Source of the DNA: UBA685 sp049890215
GTDB taxonomy: Bacteria > Pseudomonadota > Alphaproteobacteria > Puniceispirillales > Puniceispirillaceae
Direction: 5' to 3'
Assembly (NCBI GenBank): GCA_049890215.1
Contig: JBMHBX010000031.1
Span: forward strand, 1-64,000
DNA: 64,000 nucleotides
The notes below the pieces were generated by a model, which worked only from the letters and a program-made list of their open reading frames with translations, made no database searches and was not told the DNA's origin. Of the stretch, positions 54,020-62,198 are shown piece after piece; the stretch's first letter is position 1, and each line of letters begins with the position of its first letter. The position numbers and the translations under genes were made by a program.

Positions 54020-54687
54020 AGCCTTTGTTCCTGCAAATAATAGCCGATACCCCTTGCCGTTTTAATGGTCAGACCACTTACCTTCAGCTTCTGGCGCAAA
54101 CGCGATATCACAACTTCAATGGTTGCTTCATTTACGTCACTTCCAATGCCATAAATATGATTGATCAATTTCGTTTTGGCCGTGATTTTTTCACCTGCCT
54201 GACACAAACATTCAATCGCGGCAAATTCTTTGCGTGTTAATTGCAAATCTTTGCCGTCACACAACACAAAGCGGCCTTCCAAATCAACATCAAGATCACC
54301 GATTGAGATCACTCTGCTTGGCTCTTGCGGTTTGCGCCGCAACAGGGCACGCACTCTGGCATCAAGCTCATCAATATCAAATGGTTTTGTTAAATAATCA
54401 TCTGCCCCTGCATCAAGACCTGCGACTCTCTCTTCGACTTTATCTCTTGCAGTCAGCACCAGAACAGGTGTCTGACAATGGCTTCTGCGCACAGATAACA
54501 AAATATCTATGCCAGACTGGCCTGGCAAATTCACATCCAAAATCGCAAGATCAAACTCTTCTTGCAGCAAAAACCGCTCTCCTTCCATGCCATCTGTTAC
54601 ATGCGTCACACCATGGCCCTGGTCATGAAAATGATGATGGAGTGCAGTTGCCAATGCGTGATTATCTTCAATGATAAGAATTTTCAT
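54016..54687 (-). CDS. OmpR-family response regulator (TctD-like)
   Basis: A 223-residue regulator. The receiver domain has acidic residues in IIEDNH, the phospho-acceptor Asp in ILDVNLPGQSG, Thr in LTARD and Lys in YLTKPF. The C-terminal winged helix includes LTRKEFAAIECL and VNEATIEVVISRLRQKL. ATG 54687 is chosen (MKILIIEDN); a TTG at 54705 would add six residues. Likely binds the tctC promoter region, where a 7-bp inverted repeat lies. Confidence 0.9.
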   Translation of the reverse strand: MKILIIEDNHALATALHHHFHDQGHGVTHVTDGMEGERFLLQEEFDLAILDVNLPGQSGIDILLSVRRSHCQTPVLVLTARDKVEERVAGLDAGADDYLTKPFDIDELDARVRALLRRKPQEPSRVISIGDLDVDLEGRFVLCDGKDLQLTRKEFAAIECLCQAGEKITAKTKLINHIYGIGSDVNEATIEVVISRLRQKLKVSGLTIKTARGIGYYLQEQRL

Positions 54688-54765
54688 TTTGTAAGGTTTA
54701 TGCAAGGTTCATTGGTTAGGGTTTTATCGTGGCTGAATATCAGGCTATCACATCAAGCAGATGAA

Positions 54766-54785
54766 ACCATCATTTAACTGATGGT
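54766..54785. promoter_or_regulatory. Inverted repeat upstream of tctC
   Basis: ACCATCA-TTTAAC-TGATGGT, a perfect 7-bp inverted repeat in the divergent spacer, lies 50 nt before the tctC start and 80 nt before the response-regulator start. It may be an operator or a leader hairpin. Confidence 0.4.
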
Positions 54786-54834
54786 ATCATGCAGGTGGCG
54801 GTCTGTTTCAGTAATCTTATTTTTGGAGGAAAAA

Positions 54835-55926
54835 ATGAAAAAACTAACACGCTTTGCTGTCAGCACAGCGGTTGCAATGGGTTTTGCAACAGCCGTATCA
54901 CTGCCAGCCTCAGCCGATGTTGACTTTAGCGGCAAGACAATTGAATGGACAATTCCATTCTCAGAAACAGGTGGTTCAGCAAAATGGGCAAACTTCTTTG
55001 CCCCGCTTTTATCAGAAAATCTGCCTGGCAACCCGAATGTGGTTGTTAAATTCATGCCAGGTGCCGGTTCCACAAAAGGGGCTAACTGGTTTCAGGAACA
55101 AAAGCATAAAGATGGCACAGTCATGTTTGGCTCATCAGGCTCAACACAGTTCCCATATCTTCTTGGCGATCCTCGCGTTCGCTATGAATATGCAGACTGG
55201 AACCCTGTTATGGCCTCAGGCACAGGCGGTGTTGCTTATTTGAACCCTGAAGCAGCAAAAAGCTTCGATGGCTCAGCAAATGGCCTGAAAGGCATGACAT
55301 TTGTTTATGGTAATCAGGGCGCAACACGTCTTGACCTTATCCCTGCTTTGGCATGGGAAATGCTTGGCATGAATGTAGAGCATGTCATGGGCATTAAAGG
55401 GCGTGGTGATGGCCGCAAGATGTTTGAATCAGGCGAAGCCACAATTGATTATCAGACATCATCATCATATCTGAAGTCAGTTCAGCCTTTGGTTGATGAA
55501 GGCAAAGCTGTTCCAATGATGACATGGGGCGCTTTGGATGCCAATGGCGATATTGTGCGTGATCCGACTTTCCCGAACATTCCGACTTTCAAAGAAGTTT
55601 GTAACGCAACAGATGGCTGTGAGACCAAAGGTGCGGCATGGGATGCATGGAAAGCCTTCTTTATCGCAGGTTTCCCGTCACAAAAAATCGCCTTCTTGCC
55701 AGCTGGCACACCACAAGATGTAATCGACACATATGCAAAAGCATTTGCTGCGATTCAGGCACGTCCTGATTTTGCTGAAATCTCAGCAAAGCGTCTTGGT
55801 AAATACCCAATGTTTGTTGGCGCTGATGCCAAGAGCGCTCTTGGCGGTGCTATCACCGTATCAGACAGCGCAAAAGGCTATGTGACAACATGGTTGCAGG
55901 ATGAGTTTGGTGTTTCACTAAACTAG
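54835..55926 (+). CDS. Tripartite tricarboxylate transporter binding protein (TctC/Bug family)
   Basis: A 363-residue periplasmic binding protein of the Bug family. A signal peptide covers residues 1-25 (VAMGFATAVSLPASA). The mature part has FSGKTIEWTIPFSETGGSAKWANFFAP, a modified form of the usual PxxxGGxxD carboxylate site (ETGGSAKW), and FMPGAGSTKGANWF. GGAGG lies at 6 nt from ATG 54835. A terminator follows before the permease gene, which would keep the binding protein in excess. Confidence 0.9.
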   Translation: MKKLTRFAVSTAVAMGFATAVSLPASADVDFSGKTIEWTIPFSETGGSAKWANFFAPLLSENLPGNPNVVVKFMPGAGSTKGANWFQEQKHKDGTVMFGSSGSTQFPYLLGDPRVRYEYADWNPVMASGTGGVAYLNPEAAKSFDGSANGLKGMTFVYGNQGATRLDLIPALAWEMLGMNVEHVMGIKGRGDGRKMFESGEATIDYQTSSSYLKSVQPLVDEGKAVPMMTWGALDANGDIVRDPTFPNIPTFKEVCNATDGCETKGAAWDAWKAFFIAGFPSQKIAFLPAGTPQDVIDTYAKAFAAIQARPDFAEISAKRLGKYPMFVGADAKSALGGAITVSDSAKGYVTTWLQDEFGVSLN

Positions 55927-55941
55927 TCAGTGAACAAATAA

Positions 55942-55978
55942 ACCCTTGCCGGTCATAGATTGGCAAGGGTCTTTTTTT
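55942..55978 (+). terminator. Intrinsic terminator between tctC and tctAB
   Basis: ACCCTTGCC (55942-55950), an 11-nt loop, GGCAAGGGT (55962-55970), then CTTTTTTT. It stands 15 nt after tctC and 15 nt before the permease start, so it should attenuate read-through and set a high binding protein to permease ratio. Confidence 0.88.
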
Positions 55979-55992
55979 ACAGAAGTTCAGCC

Positions 55993-58023
55993 ATGGATAT
56001 TTTTATTTCTGCCTTTCCTGCCTTTATTGACGCATGGGGATTAATCTTAACACCCAGCGTACTTGGTTACTTATTGCTTGGTGTCACGATGGGACTTGCG
56101 ATTGGCATTTTCCCGGGCCTTGGCGGGATTGCAGGCTTGTCACTTGTCCTGCCCTTTATGTTTGGGCTTGAGCCTGTCTATGGCCTTGCTTTGATGATTG
56201 GCATGGTCGCGATTGTGCCAACATCTGATACTTTTGCCTCTGTTCTTATGGGGATACCCGGCTCATCAGCCTCACAGGCCACTGTGCTGGACGGCTTTCC
56301 GATGGCAAAAAAGGGATTGGCAGCACGTGCCTTATCCGCAGCATTTGCCTCTTCACTATTTGGCGGGCTTGTCGGGGCTTTTTTCCTTACGTTTTTTATC
56401 TTAATTGCGCGCCCCGTTGTTCTGGAATTCAGGTCACCTGAATTATTAATGGTCTCTGCCTTCGGGTTATCTATGGTTGGCATTCTGGCAGGACGGGTGG
56501 CTATCAAGGGCATCATGGCCGCAGGCATTGGCATGCTTGTTGCTTCTATTGGCGAGGGGCCATTTAATGGCGAGCTGCGCATGTCGAGCTATGATTACCC
56601 CTACCTAACTGACGGGTTAAAGCTTGTGATTGTGGGGCTTGGCATTTTTGCGATCCCTGAGATTGTCGCACTTCTTCGTCAGGATAAAGCCATTTCAGAC
56701 AAAGCAAATCTGGGCTCTGGCTGGCTTGACGGCGTCAAAGACTGGTGGGCCAATAAATGGTTATCTGTTCGCTGTTCTCTTATTGGCGTTATTGTGGGCG
56801 TGATACCTGGTCTAGGCGGTTCTGTTGTGGACTGGATTGCTTATGGTCACACCATCCAGACAACCAAAGACAAACAAACATTTGGCAAAGGTGATGTGCG
56901 CGGCGTCATAGGGCCGGAAAGCTCAAACAACGCCAAAGAAGGTGGCGGTCTTGTGCCAACCTTATTATTTGGCATTCCCGGCTCAGGCTCAATGGCCATC
57001 TTTATTGGTGCATTATCACTTCTTGGCTCCGGCGAGCTTGAAGTTGGTCAGGTCATGCTCAAAAACAATCTGAACTATACCTATGCCATTGTCTGGCTAT
57101 TGGCTCTTGCCAATGTGTTTGGCACAATTTTATGTATTGCCCTGTCAGGACAAATCGCAAGGCTAACCACCATTCGCTTTGTGTTAATCGCGCCTTTCAT
57201 TTTCATGATCATCTCATTTGCAGCTTTCCAGTCAGGGCAGAATCTGATGGATTTAGGCGCCTTATTTGCAATTGGTTTGCTTGGTATTTTGATGCGCCGT
57301 TTTGACTGGTCGCGCCCTGCTTTTCTGATTGGGTTTGTTCTGGCTAATCCTGTTGAAAATTACGCAAATAATGCGACACAGATTGCCGGCATACGGTTCC
57401 GTCAGGGGTTTGAGGCAGGCATGGATTATCTCGCCAGTCCGATTGTGATAACGCTGATTATCATCACTGTGGTCTCTGTCATTGTTGGCCTGCGACAGGC
57501 CAAAGCGCTGCAAGCTGAAGGTGATGTTCCCTCTGGTCACAAACGTGCCCCGTTTTTATTCCTGCTCTGTTTAACAGGCTTTGCAATCTATGCCCTTTAT
57601 GATGCAGCGAGCATACCAAATTATGCCTTTGTTGATGCTGTCTTTCCTTTGACCATTGCGTGCATATCTGTTTTCTGCGGCCTTGTCCTTGCGATTCAAA
57701 TGCGCCTGAAACCAGAAACAGACCCGCTATTTGCTGACAGAGAACATTTCGATGCCAAAGAACAGAACAGCCATGGATTATGGTCAACCTTAAAATGGTT
57801 TGCAGGCTTGCTTCTTGTGACAAGCTTGCTTGGTTTTATTTTGGCCCTGGCAGGCTTTTTACTCTTATTCTTCCGCCTCAGAGCAGGCGTCAGCTGGCTA
57901 GTGACCATGATATTAAGCGGCGCGGGCATTGGCTTTATGTGTTTTATGGCATGGCTTTTGAACAGAGATTTTCCACCCGGCCTCCTGCAATCTTATTTTG
58001 ATTTGCCCTGGCCATTTACCTGA
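55993..58023 (+). CDS. Fused TctA-TctB tripartite tricarboxylate permease
   Basis: A 676-residue membrane protein. Residues about 1-500 are a complete TctA large permease: IGIFPGLGGIAGLSLVLPFMFGLEP and the second repeat GVIPGLGGSVVDWIAYG, both with the PGLGG motif, plus GPESSNNAKEGGGLVPTLLFGIPGSG. Residues about 515-676 add four helices with TctB character (VDAVFPLTIACISVFCGL, KWFAGLLLVTSLLGFILALAGFLLLFF). In most TTT systems TctB is a separate gene of about 150 codons; none lies nearby. It takes up a carboxylate with Na+ using the tctC product. Confidence 0.88.
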   Translation: MDIFISAFPAFIDAWGLILTPSVLGYLLLGVTMGLAIGIFPGLGGIAGLSLVLPFMFGLEPVYGLALMIGMVAIVPTSDTFASVLMGIPGSSASQATVLDGFPMAKKGLAARALSAAFASSLFGGLVGAFFLTFFILIARPVVLEFRSPELLMVSAFGLSMVGILAGRVAIKGIMAAGIGMLVASIGEGPFNGELRMSSYDYPYLTDGLKLVIVGLGIFAIPEIVALLRQDKAISDKANLGSGWLDGVKDWWANKWLSVRCSLIGVIVGVIPGLGGSVVDWIAYGHTIQTTKDKQTFGKGDVRGVIGPESSNNAKEGGGLVPTLLFGIPGSGSMAIFIGALSLLGSGELEVGQVMLKNNLNYTYAIVWLLALANVFGTILCIALSGQIARLTTIRFVLIAPFIFMIISFAAFQSGQNLMDLGALFAIGLLGILMRRFDWSRPAFLIGFVLANPVENYANNATQIAGIRFRQGFEAGMDYLASPIVITLIIITVVSVIVGLRQAKALQAEGDVPSGHKRAPFLFLLCLTGFAIYALYDAASIPNYAFVDAVFPLTIACISVFCGLVLAIQMRLKPETDPLFADREHFDAKEQNSHGLWSTLKWFAGLLLVTSLLGFILALAGFLLLFFRLRAGVSWLVTMILSGAGIGFMCFMAWLLNRDFPPGLLQSYFDLPWPFT

Positions 58024-58037
58024 GGATGAAGTCATAG

Positions 58038-59108
58038 ATGTCAGACAGACTAACATTTCTGGCGCTTGCAGGCGATGGAATCGGCCCTGAAATCATGACA
58101 GCGACACTTCAGGTGCTTGATGCACTTGGCCCGATTCTGTCACGCCCTGTTGAGGTTCAAGAACGCGATATTGGCTTTGCCGCGCTCAGTGCCTCTGGTG
58201 TGACCATCACAGATGAGGTGATAACAGAGGCAAAAAAAGCTGATGGTATCCTCCTTGGCCCTGTCTCTCATAATACCTATCCTGCGATTGAAAAGGGCGG
58301 GGTTAATCCTTCTGGTATCTTGCGCAAACAATTATCTCTTTATGCCAATATCCGCCCTGCCAAAAGCTATGAGGCGGTTGACACACCTATTGCCAAACCA
58401 ATCGATCTTGTTGTCATGCGCGAGAATTTAGAAGGCTTTTACGCTGACCGGAATATGGCGCAAGGCGCAGGGGAATTCATGCCTGTGGACGGGGTTGCCT
58501 TATCAATGCGCCGTATTACAACCAAAGCCTCTCATGATATTGCCAGAGCTGCCTTTGCCCTAGCAGATACAAGGCACAAAAAACACATCACTGCCATTCA
58601 CAAAGCCAATGTTATGCGCTTATCTGATGGCTTGTTCCTTGAGGCGGTGCGCGATATCGCGGCCTCCTATCCGCATATCAGCTATGATGAAATGCTTGTC
58701 GATTCAGCCGCAGCGATGATGGTGCGCACACCAGAGCGTTTTGATGTCCTTGTCACCACAAATATGTTTGGTGACATCCTGTCAGATTTAGCCTCGGAGC
58801 TAGCAGGTGGTCTTGGTCTTGCAGGCTCCTTAAATGTCGGTCATGACCATGCGCTTGCACAGGCGCAACACGGCTCAGCGCCTGATATTGCCGGCACGAA
58901 TACCGCTAATCCCACCTCACTTATCCTGTCTCTTGCCATGTTATTACGCCATTTAGGCGAAGAAGAGGCATCCCTTGTGACAGAAAATGCCATTACAACT
59001 TTGCTAAAACAACCAAACAGCCGCACACAAGATCTAGGCGGCACGGCAACCTGTTCAGCCTTTACCGATCAACTCATACAGATTATCAGCCAGATTATCA
59101 GCGCTTAA
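58038..59108 (+). CDS. Isocitrate/isopropylmalate-type dehydrogenase
   Basis: A 356-residue beta-decarboxylating dehydrogenase. It has LAGDGIGPEIM, the substrate Arg run GILRKQLSLYANIRPAK, VVMRENLEGFY, KANVMRLSDGLF and VTTNMFGDILSDLASELAGGLG. The RENLEGFYAD segment is closer to isocitrate/homoisocitrate and tartrate-type members than to LeuB. It is 14 nt after the transporter gene. In this setting it likely oxidises a 2-hydroxy acid derived from the imported tricarboxylate; which one is not shown. Confidence 0.87.
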   Translation: MSDRLTFLALAGDGIGPEIMTATLQVLDALGPILSRPVEVQERDIGFAALSASGVTITDEVITEAKKADGILLGPVSHNTYPAIEKGGVNPSGILRKQLSLYANIRPAKSYEAVDTPIAKPIDLVVMRENLEGFYADRNMAQGAGEFMPVDGVALSMRRITTKASHDIARAAFALADTRHKKHITAIHKANVMRLSDGLFLEAVRDIAASYPHISYDEMLVDSAAAMMVRTPERFDVLVTTNMFGDILSDLASELAGGLGLAGSLNVGHDHALAQAQHGSAPDIAGTNTANPTSLILSLAMLLRHLGEEEASLVTENAITTLLKQPNSRTQDLGGTATCSAFTDQLIQIISQIISA

Positions 59109-59117
59109 GGTGGTATC

Positions 59118-60212
59118 ATGACCCAAACAGCTATCGATTATTTTTTCATGCGTGGCGGCTCTTCCAGAGGCCCTTATTTCAAAAGAGATGATCTGCCAAC
59201 AGATCAGGATAAACTGGCCAAAGTTCTGATTGCCGCGGTTGGTTCTGGTCATCCTTTGAATATTGACGGCATTGGCGGCGGCAATGCGGTGACAACCAAA
59301 GTTGCCATGTTATCAGCCTCAGATGATGACTGGGCTGATATTGACTATTTCTTTGCACAGGTGAGTGTTGAGACCAGATTGGTCGATTTCAAACCCACTT
59401 GCGGCAATATTTTAACCGCAGTCGGACCTGCGGCGATTGAAATGGGTCTGATGACTGCCACCGGTGATGAGACAGAAATCAAAATCCGTGCTGTCAATAC
59501 AGGCGCTAAAATATTGGCACGGGTCAGGACACAAAATGGCGCTGTGATCTATGATGGTGATACCGCAATTGATGGTGTGCCCGGCACCGCAGCGCCTGTG
59601 CAGTTAAATTTCATGGAAGTCGCCGGCTCCTCTACCGGTGCCTTTCTGCCGACAGGCTCCGTGCGCGATGTCATTGATGATATCGAAGTCACCTGCATGG
59701 ATGTTGCTATGCCGATGGTGATTGCACGCGCCTCAGATTTTGGCCTGACAGGCACTGAAACACGCCAGCAATTAGATGAGAACAGAGCTTTTTTTGCAAA
59801 AATGGAAGCGATCCGCCTCAAAGCAGGCGAAAAAATGGGACTTGGAGATGTCAGCCAGTCTGTGGTGCCAAAATTTGGGATCGTGGCGCCGTCAGATAAA
59901 GCAGGCAGCATCATCACACGATATTTTATGCCATGGGAAACACACCCAACCATGGCGGTAACAGGCTCTCAGTGTCTGGCAAGCTGTGCGCTTACCCCCG
60001 GCACAATTGCAGATGGCATGGTGGCAAGGCCAAATGAAGCACCTGTGACCATCACCCTTGAACACCCTATGGGACAGATGGATGTGGTGGTTGATTACAC
60101 CCTTACAGGTTCTGATTTTCAGCATAAATCAGCTGGTCTTGAACGCACCGCGCGCAAATTGGCCCAAGGGGTTGTATTTGTGCCGCATCACGTCTGGGAT
60201 GGCGGCAAATAA
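59118..60212 (+). CDS. PrpF/GalD-family isomerase
   Basis: A 364-residue double-hotdog-like (DapF fold) isomerase. PrpF members shift the double bond of 2-methylaconitate; GalD tautomerises 4-oxalomesaconate. Markers are YFFMRGGSSRGPYF, IGGGNAVTTKVAML, CGNILTAVGPAAIEMGL and GDGTAIDGV-like sequence (DGDTAIDGVPGTAAP), SQCLASCALTPGT. Nine nt follow the dehydrogenase stop. Next to TTT and Tcu genes an aconitate-type double-bond isomerase is plausible. Confidence 0.88.
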   Translation: MTQTAIDYFFMRGGSSRGPYFKRDDLPTDQDKLAKVLIAAVGSGHPLNIDGIGGGNAVTTKVAMLSASDDDWADIDYFFAQVSVETRLVDFKPTCGNILTAVGPAAIEMGLMTATGDETEIKIRAVNTGAKILARVRTQNGAVIYDGDTAIDGVPGTAAPVQLNFMEVAGSSTGAFLPTGSVRDVIDDIEVTCMDVAMPMVIARASDFGLTGTETRQQLDENRAFFAKMEAIRLKAGEKMGLGDVSQSVVPKFGIVAPSDKAGSIITRYFMPWETHPTMAVTGSQCLASCALTPGTIADGMVARPNEAPVTITLEHPMGQMDVVVDYTLTGSDFQHKSAGLERTARKLAQGVVFVPHHVWDGGK

Positions 60213-60228
60213 CCAGATGTCACCATCA

Positions 60229-61332
60229 TCAAACAGATTGTCGTAATTTGGCCGCTGCAAGTGGCATGGAAAAGAAAATCAGCATGATACGTGTGGTATG
60301 ATGAAAGGCGATAAAGGCAACATCAAACCCAAAGACAAGGCCCAGCAAAGTCACCTCATATAAACCGCCTGGAACAAAAGCAAGCCATATATCCAAAAAC
60401 CGCTCATCTGTCAGATAGCTTATCAAAATAGCCATCGATAAAAATAAAGCTAACGTCAAAGAGCAATTGAGAATAGCATCTTTGACATAAACAAATAATT
60501 CTGAAAATGCGACTTGCGATAATCTGGCACCAATAGCGCCGCCTATGGCCAGTTGTGCCAAAATGACAAATTCATTCACACGCGGCAAATCAATAAGCCC
60601 CAGATAATGCAATATGGCTGACGCGCCCATCGGCCCCAAAAGATGGGCCATCGGAAGGCGCACCATATACGCCACCCCATAACCGCCAAGCGCCAGTGCC
60701 AAAAATATGATCAAATCACTTGCCGGCAACGCCCAAAGGCTTGGTAGTGCCTGCAGGGCAATATTTGAATTGATAACCGCCTCTTGCCCTTGCAGAAACG
60801 CAAGCAAAAAAGGCGTTGAAACAAAGACAACAACCACGCGCACCAGATGGAACAGCGCCACAACATAGTCTTTTTCAACCATCTCTCTTGCCAGAATGAT
60901 CGCTTCTGCCTGACCACCTGGAATACTGCAAAAATAGGCCATAATATGATCATAGCCACGCATCTTTGTTAAAAAGATAAAGCTTGAAACGGCAACGATG
61001 ATGGTAGTGATGATCATCATCAGCGCGGTCGTCCACCATTGCGTGGCTTTGGCAACAAAATCGCCGCCAAAGGCAGCCCCGATAATCACGCCAAGCCCCA
61101 GAACGACAGGTACATGAAACCATCTTGCAACCCCTAAATAAGGTTGCATTGGCTTGATAAGCCCGCCTGTTATCCAGACCCCGAACAAACTTCCCATCAA
61201 ATAAGGCGCAGGCAATCCCAAATACAAGCATGCCCAACCGGCGCTCAGCGCAATGGTGAATGTGACAAACATCTTGCGGCTGTCAGAGGCAATCTGTCCT
61301 ATCATCTGAGAGGATAAAAAAGGCATATTCAT
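60229..61332 (-). CDS. AbrB-family membrane protein
   Basis: A 367-residue inner-membrane protein of the AbrB/ammonia monooxygenase-like (COG3180) family, unrelated to the Bacillus DNA-binding AbrB. About ten helices form two repeats, marked by GLPAPYLMGSLFGVWITGG and LPMAHLLGPMGASAILHYLGL, with CSIPGGQAEAIILAREM and FVPGGLYEVTLLGL. Such genes often sit beside Bug/TTT or GntR genes, suggesting transport of a carboxylate, unproven. It is coupled to the upstream GntR gene; ATG 61332 chosen, GTG 61356 possible. Confidence 0.83.
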   Translation of the reverse strand: MNMPFLSSQMIGQIASDSRKMFVTFTIALSAGWACLYLGLPAPYLMGSLFGVWITGGLIKPMQPYLGVARWFHVPVVLGLGVIIGAAFGGDFVAKATQWWTTALMMIITTIIVAVSSFIFLTKMRGYDHIMAYFCSIPGGQAEAIILAREMVEKDYVVALFHLVRVVVVFVSTPFLLAFLQGQEAVINSNIALQALPSLWALPASDLIIFLALALGGYGVAYMVRLPMAHLLGPMGASAILHYLGLIDLPRVNEFVILAQLAIGGAIGARLSQVAFSELFVYVKDAILNCSLTLALFLSMAILISYLTDERFLDIWLAFVPGGLYEVTLLGLVFGFDVAFIAFHHTTRIMLIFFSMPLAAAKLRQSV

Positions 61333-61339
61333 CACGCTG

Positions 61340-62050
61340 TCATTCCCTGCCGTCACTCATAATTTGCAGACGTGCCTGTAAGGCTCTTTCCAGATGATAC
61401 CTCATCATCTGTTCTGCCTGTGCTCCGTCCTGAGATAAAATCGCTTGCGTGATATCCTCATGTTCTTGAATGATCGCATGTTGTCGCATTGGCAGGCTGT
61501 AAACTGTATGGCCTAATAATATCGTCAGACGCGACAGGCGCGATAAAGACTCAGCCAAAAACTGATTATTAGCTGTCTTCAGGATAGCTTGATGAAATTT
61601 TTGATTATGCTCTGCTAATGCCCTTGCCTCTGCACCTTCTGCTATGAGGCGGCCTTCTTCTTCGCACAGTGCACCAATAACCTGACGTTCTACCTGACTG
61701 CCTGTAGTCGCTGCTAATCTTGCGGCCATCCCTTCTAATGTTGCCCGCATATCATATAAATCACTGACATCACGCCACCCTAACAAACGCACCCGCAGCC
61801 CGTCACCATCATGCTCTACCAACTGCTCAGATCGAAGAGCGCTTAGCGCCTCACGAAGAGGTGTGCGTGACACAGCAAGCGCCGCGCCCAGTTCTGTTTC
61901 AATCAGACGCGTGCCAGCCGCCAAAGCGCCGGCGCCAATAGCATTTACAAGCAAAAGGCGGATACGCCCTGCCCCGGACAATTTTACGCCTGCTCTTTGA
62001 TCCTGATCCGGCTCAAAGGCAGACCAATTTATGTCACGCCAATTCGTCAT
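61340..62050 (-). CDS. GntR-family regulator, FadR/FCD type
   Basis: A 236-residue regulator. A winged helix spans about residues 25-90 (LLVNAIGAGALAAGTRLIETELGAALAVSRTPLREALSALRSEQLV), then an all-helical FCD ligand domain (DLYDMRATLEGMAARLAA, EHNQKFHQAILKTANNQFL and the third metal-site His in EHEDITQAIL). It is divergent from tcuA and likely controls tcuAB and its own operon. A candidate operator overlaps the tcuA start, and four 13-bp repeats lie in its own leader, 25 nt upstream of the ATG. Confidence 0.88.
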   Translation of the reverse strand: MTNWRDINWSAFEPDQDQRAGVKLSGAGRIRLLLVNAIGAGALAAGTRLIETELGAALAVSRTPLREALSALRSEQLVEHDGDGLRVRLLGWRDVSDLYDMRATLEGMAARLAATTGSQVERQVIGALCEEEGRLIAEGAEARALAEHNQKFHQAILKTANNQFLAESLSRLSRLTILLGHTVYSLPMRQHAIIQEHEDITQAILSQDGAQAEQMMRYHLERALQARLQIMSDGRE

Positions 62051-62074
62051 CCCAATCCTTCATTACGGCCTTTC

Positions 62075-62126
62075 ATCCCCGTTTTTCATCCCCGTTTTTC
62101 GTCCCCGTTTTTCATCCCCGTTTTTC
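62075..62126. repeat. Four tandem 13-bp repeats in the gntR/tcuA spacer
   Basis: RTCCCCGTTTTTC repeats exactly four times head to tail (62075-62087, 62088-62100, 62101-62113, 62114-62126), with only one base differing (third copy starts with G). Being non-multiple of 3 and between divergent genes, it does not code. Read toward gntR each unit is GAAAAACGGGGAY. Confidence 0.9.
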
Positions 62127-62178
62127 ATTCAGCCCAAGCGCGTCTTTCACTCTTGACTTGCAGCCCTGTGCGATCATA

Positions 62179-62198
62179 TTGTATGCAAATGTATACAA
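62179..62198. promoter_or_regulatory. Candidate GntR operator at the tcuA start
   Basis: TTGTATGC-AAAT-GTATACAA is an inverted repeat with 7 of 8 arm positions matching. It fits the TNGTATACNA-like sites of FCD-type GntR regulators, and the divergent gene encodes such a protein. It covers both possible start codons of tcuA (62183 and 62189). Confidence 0.55.
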
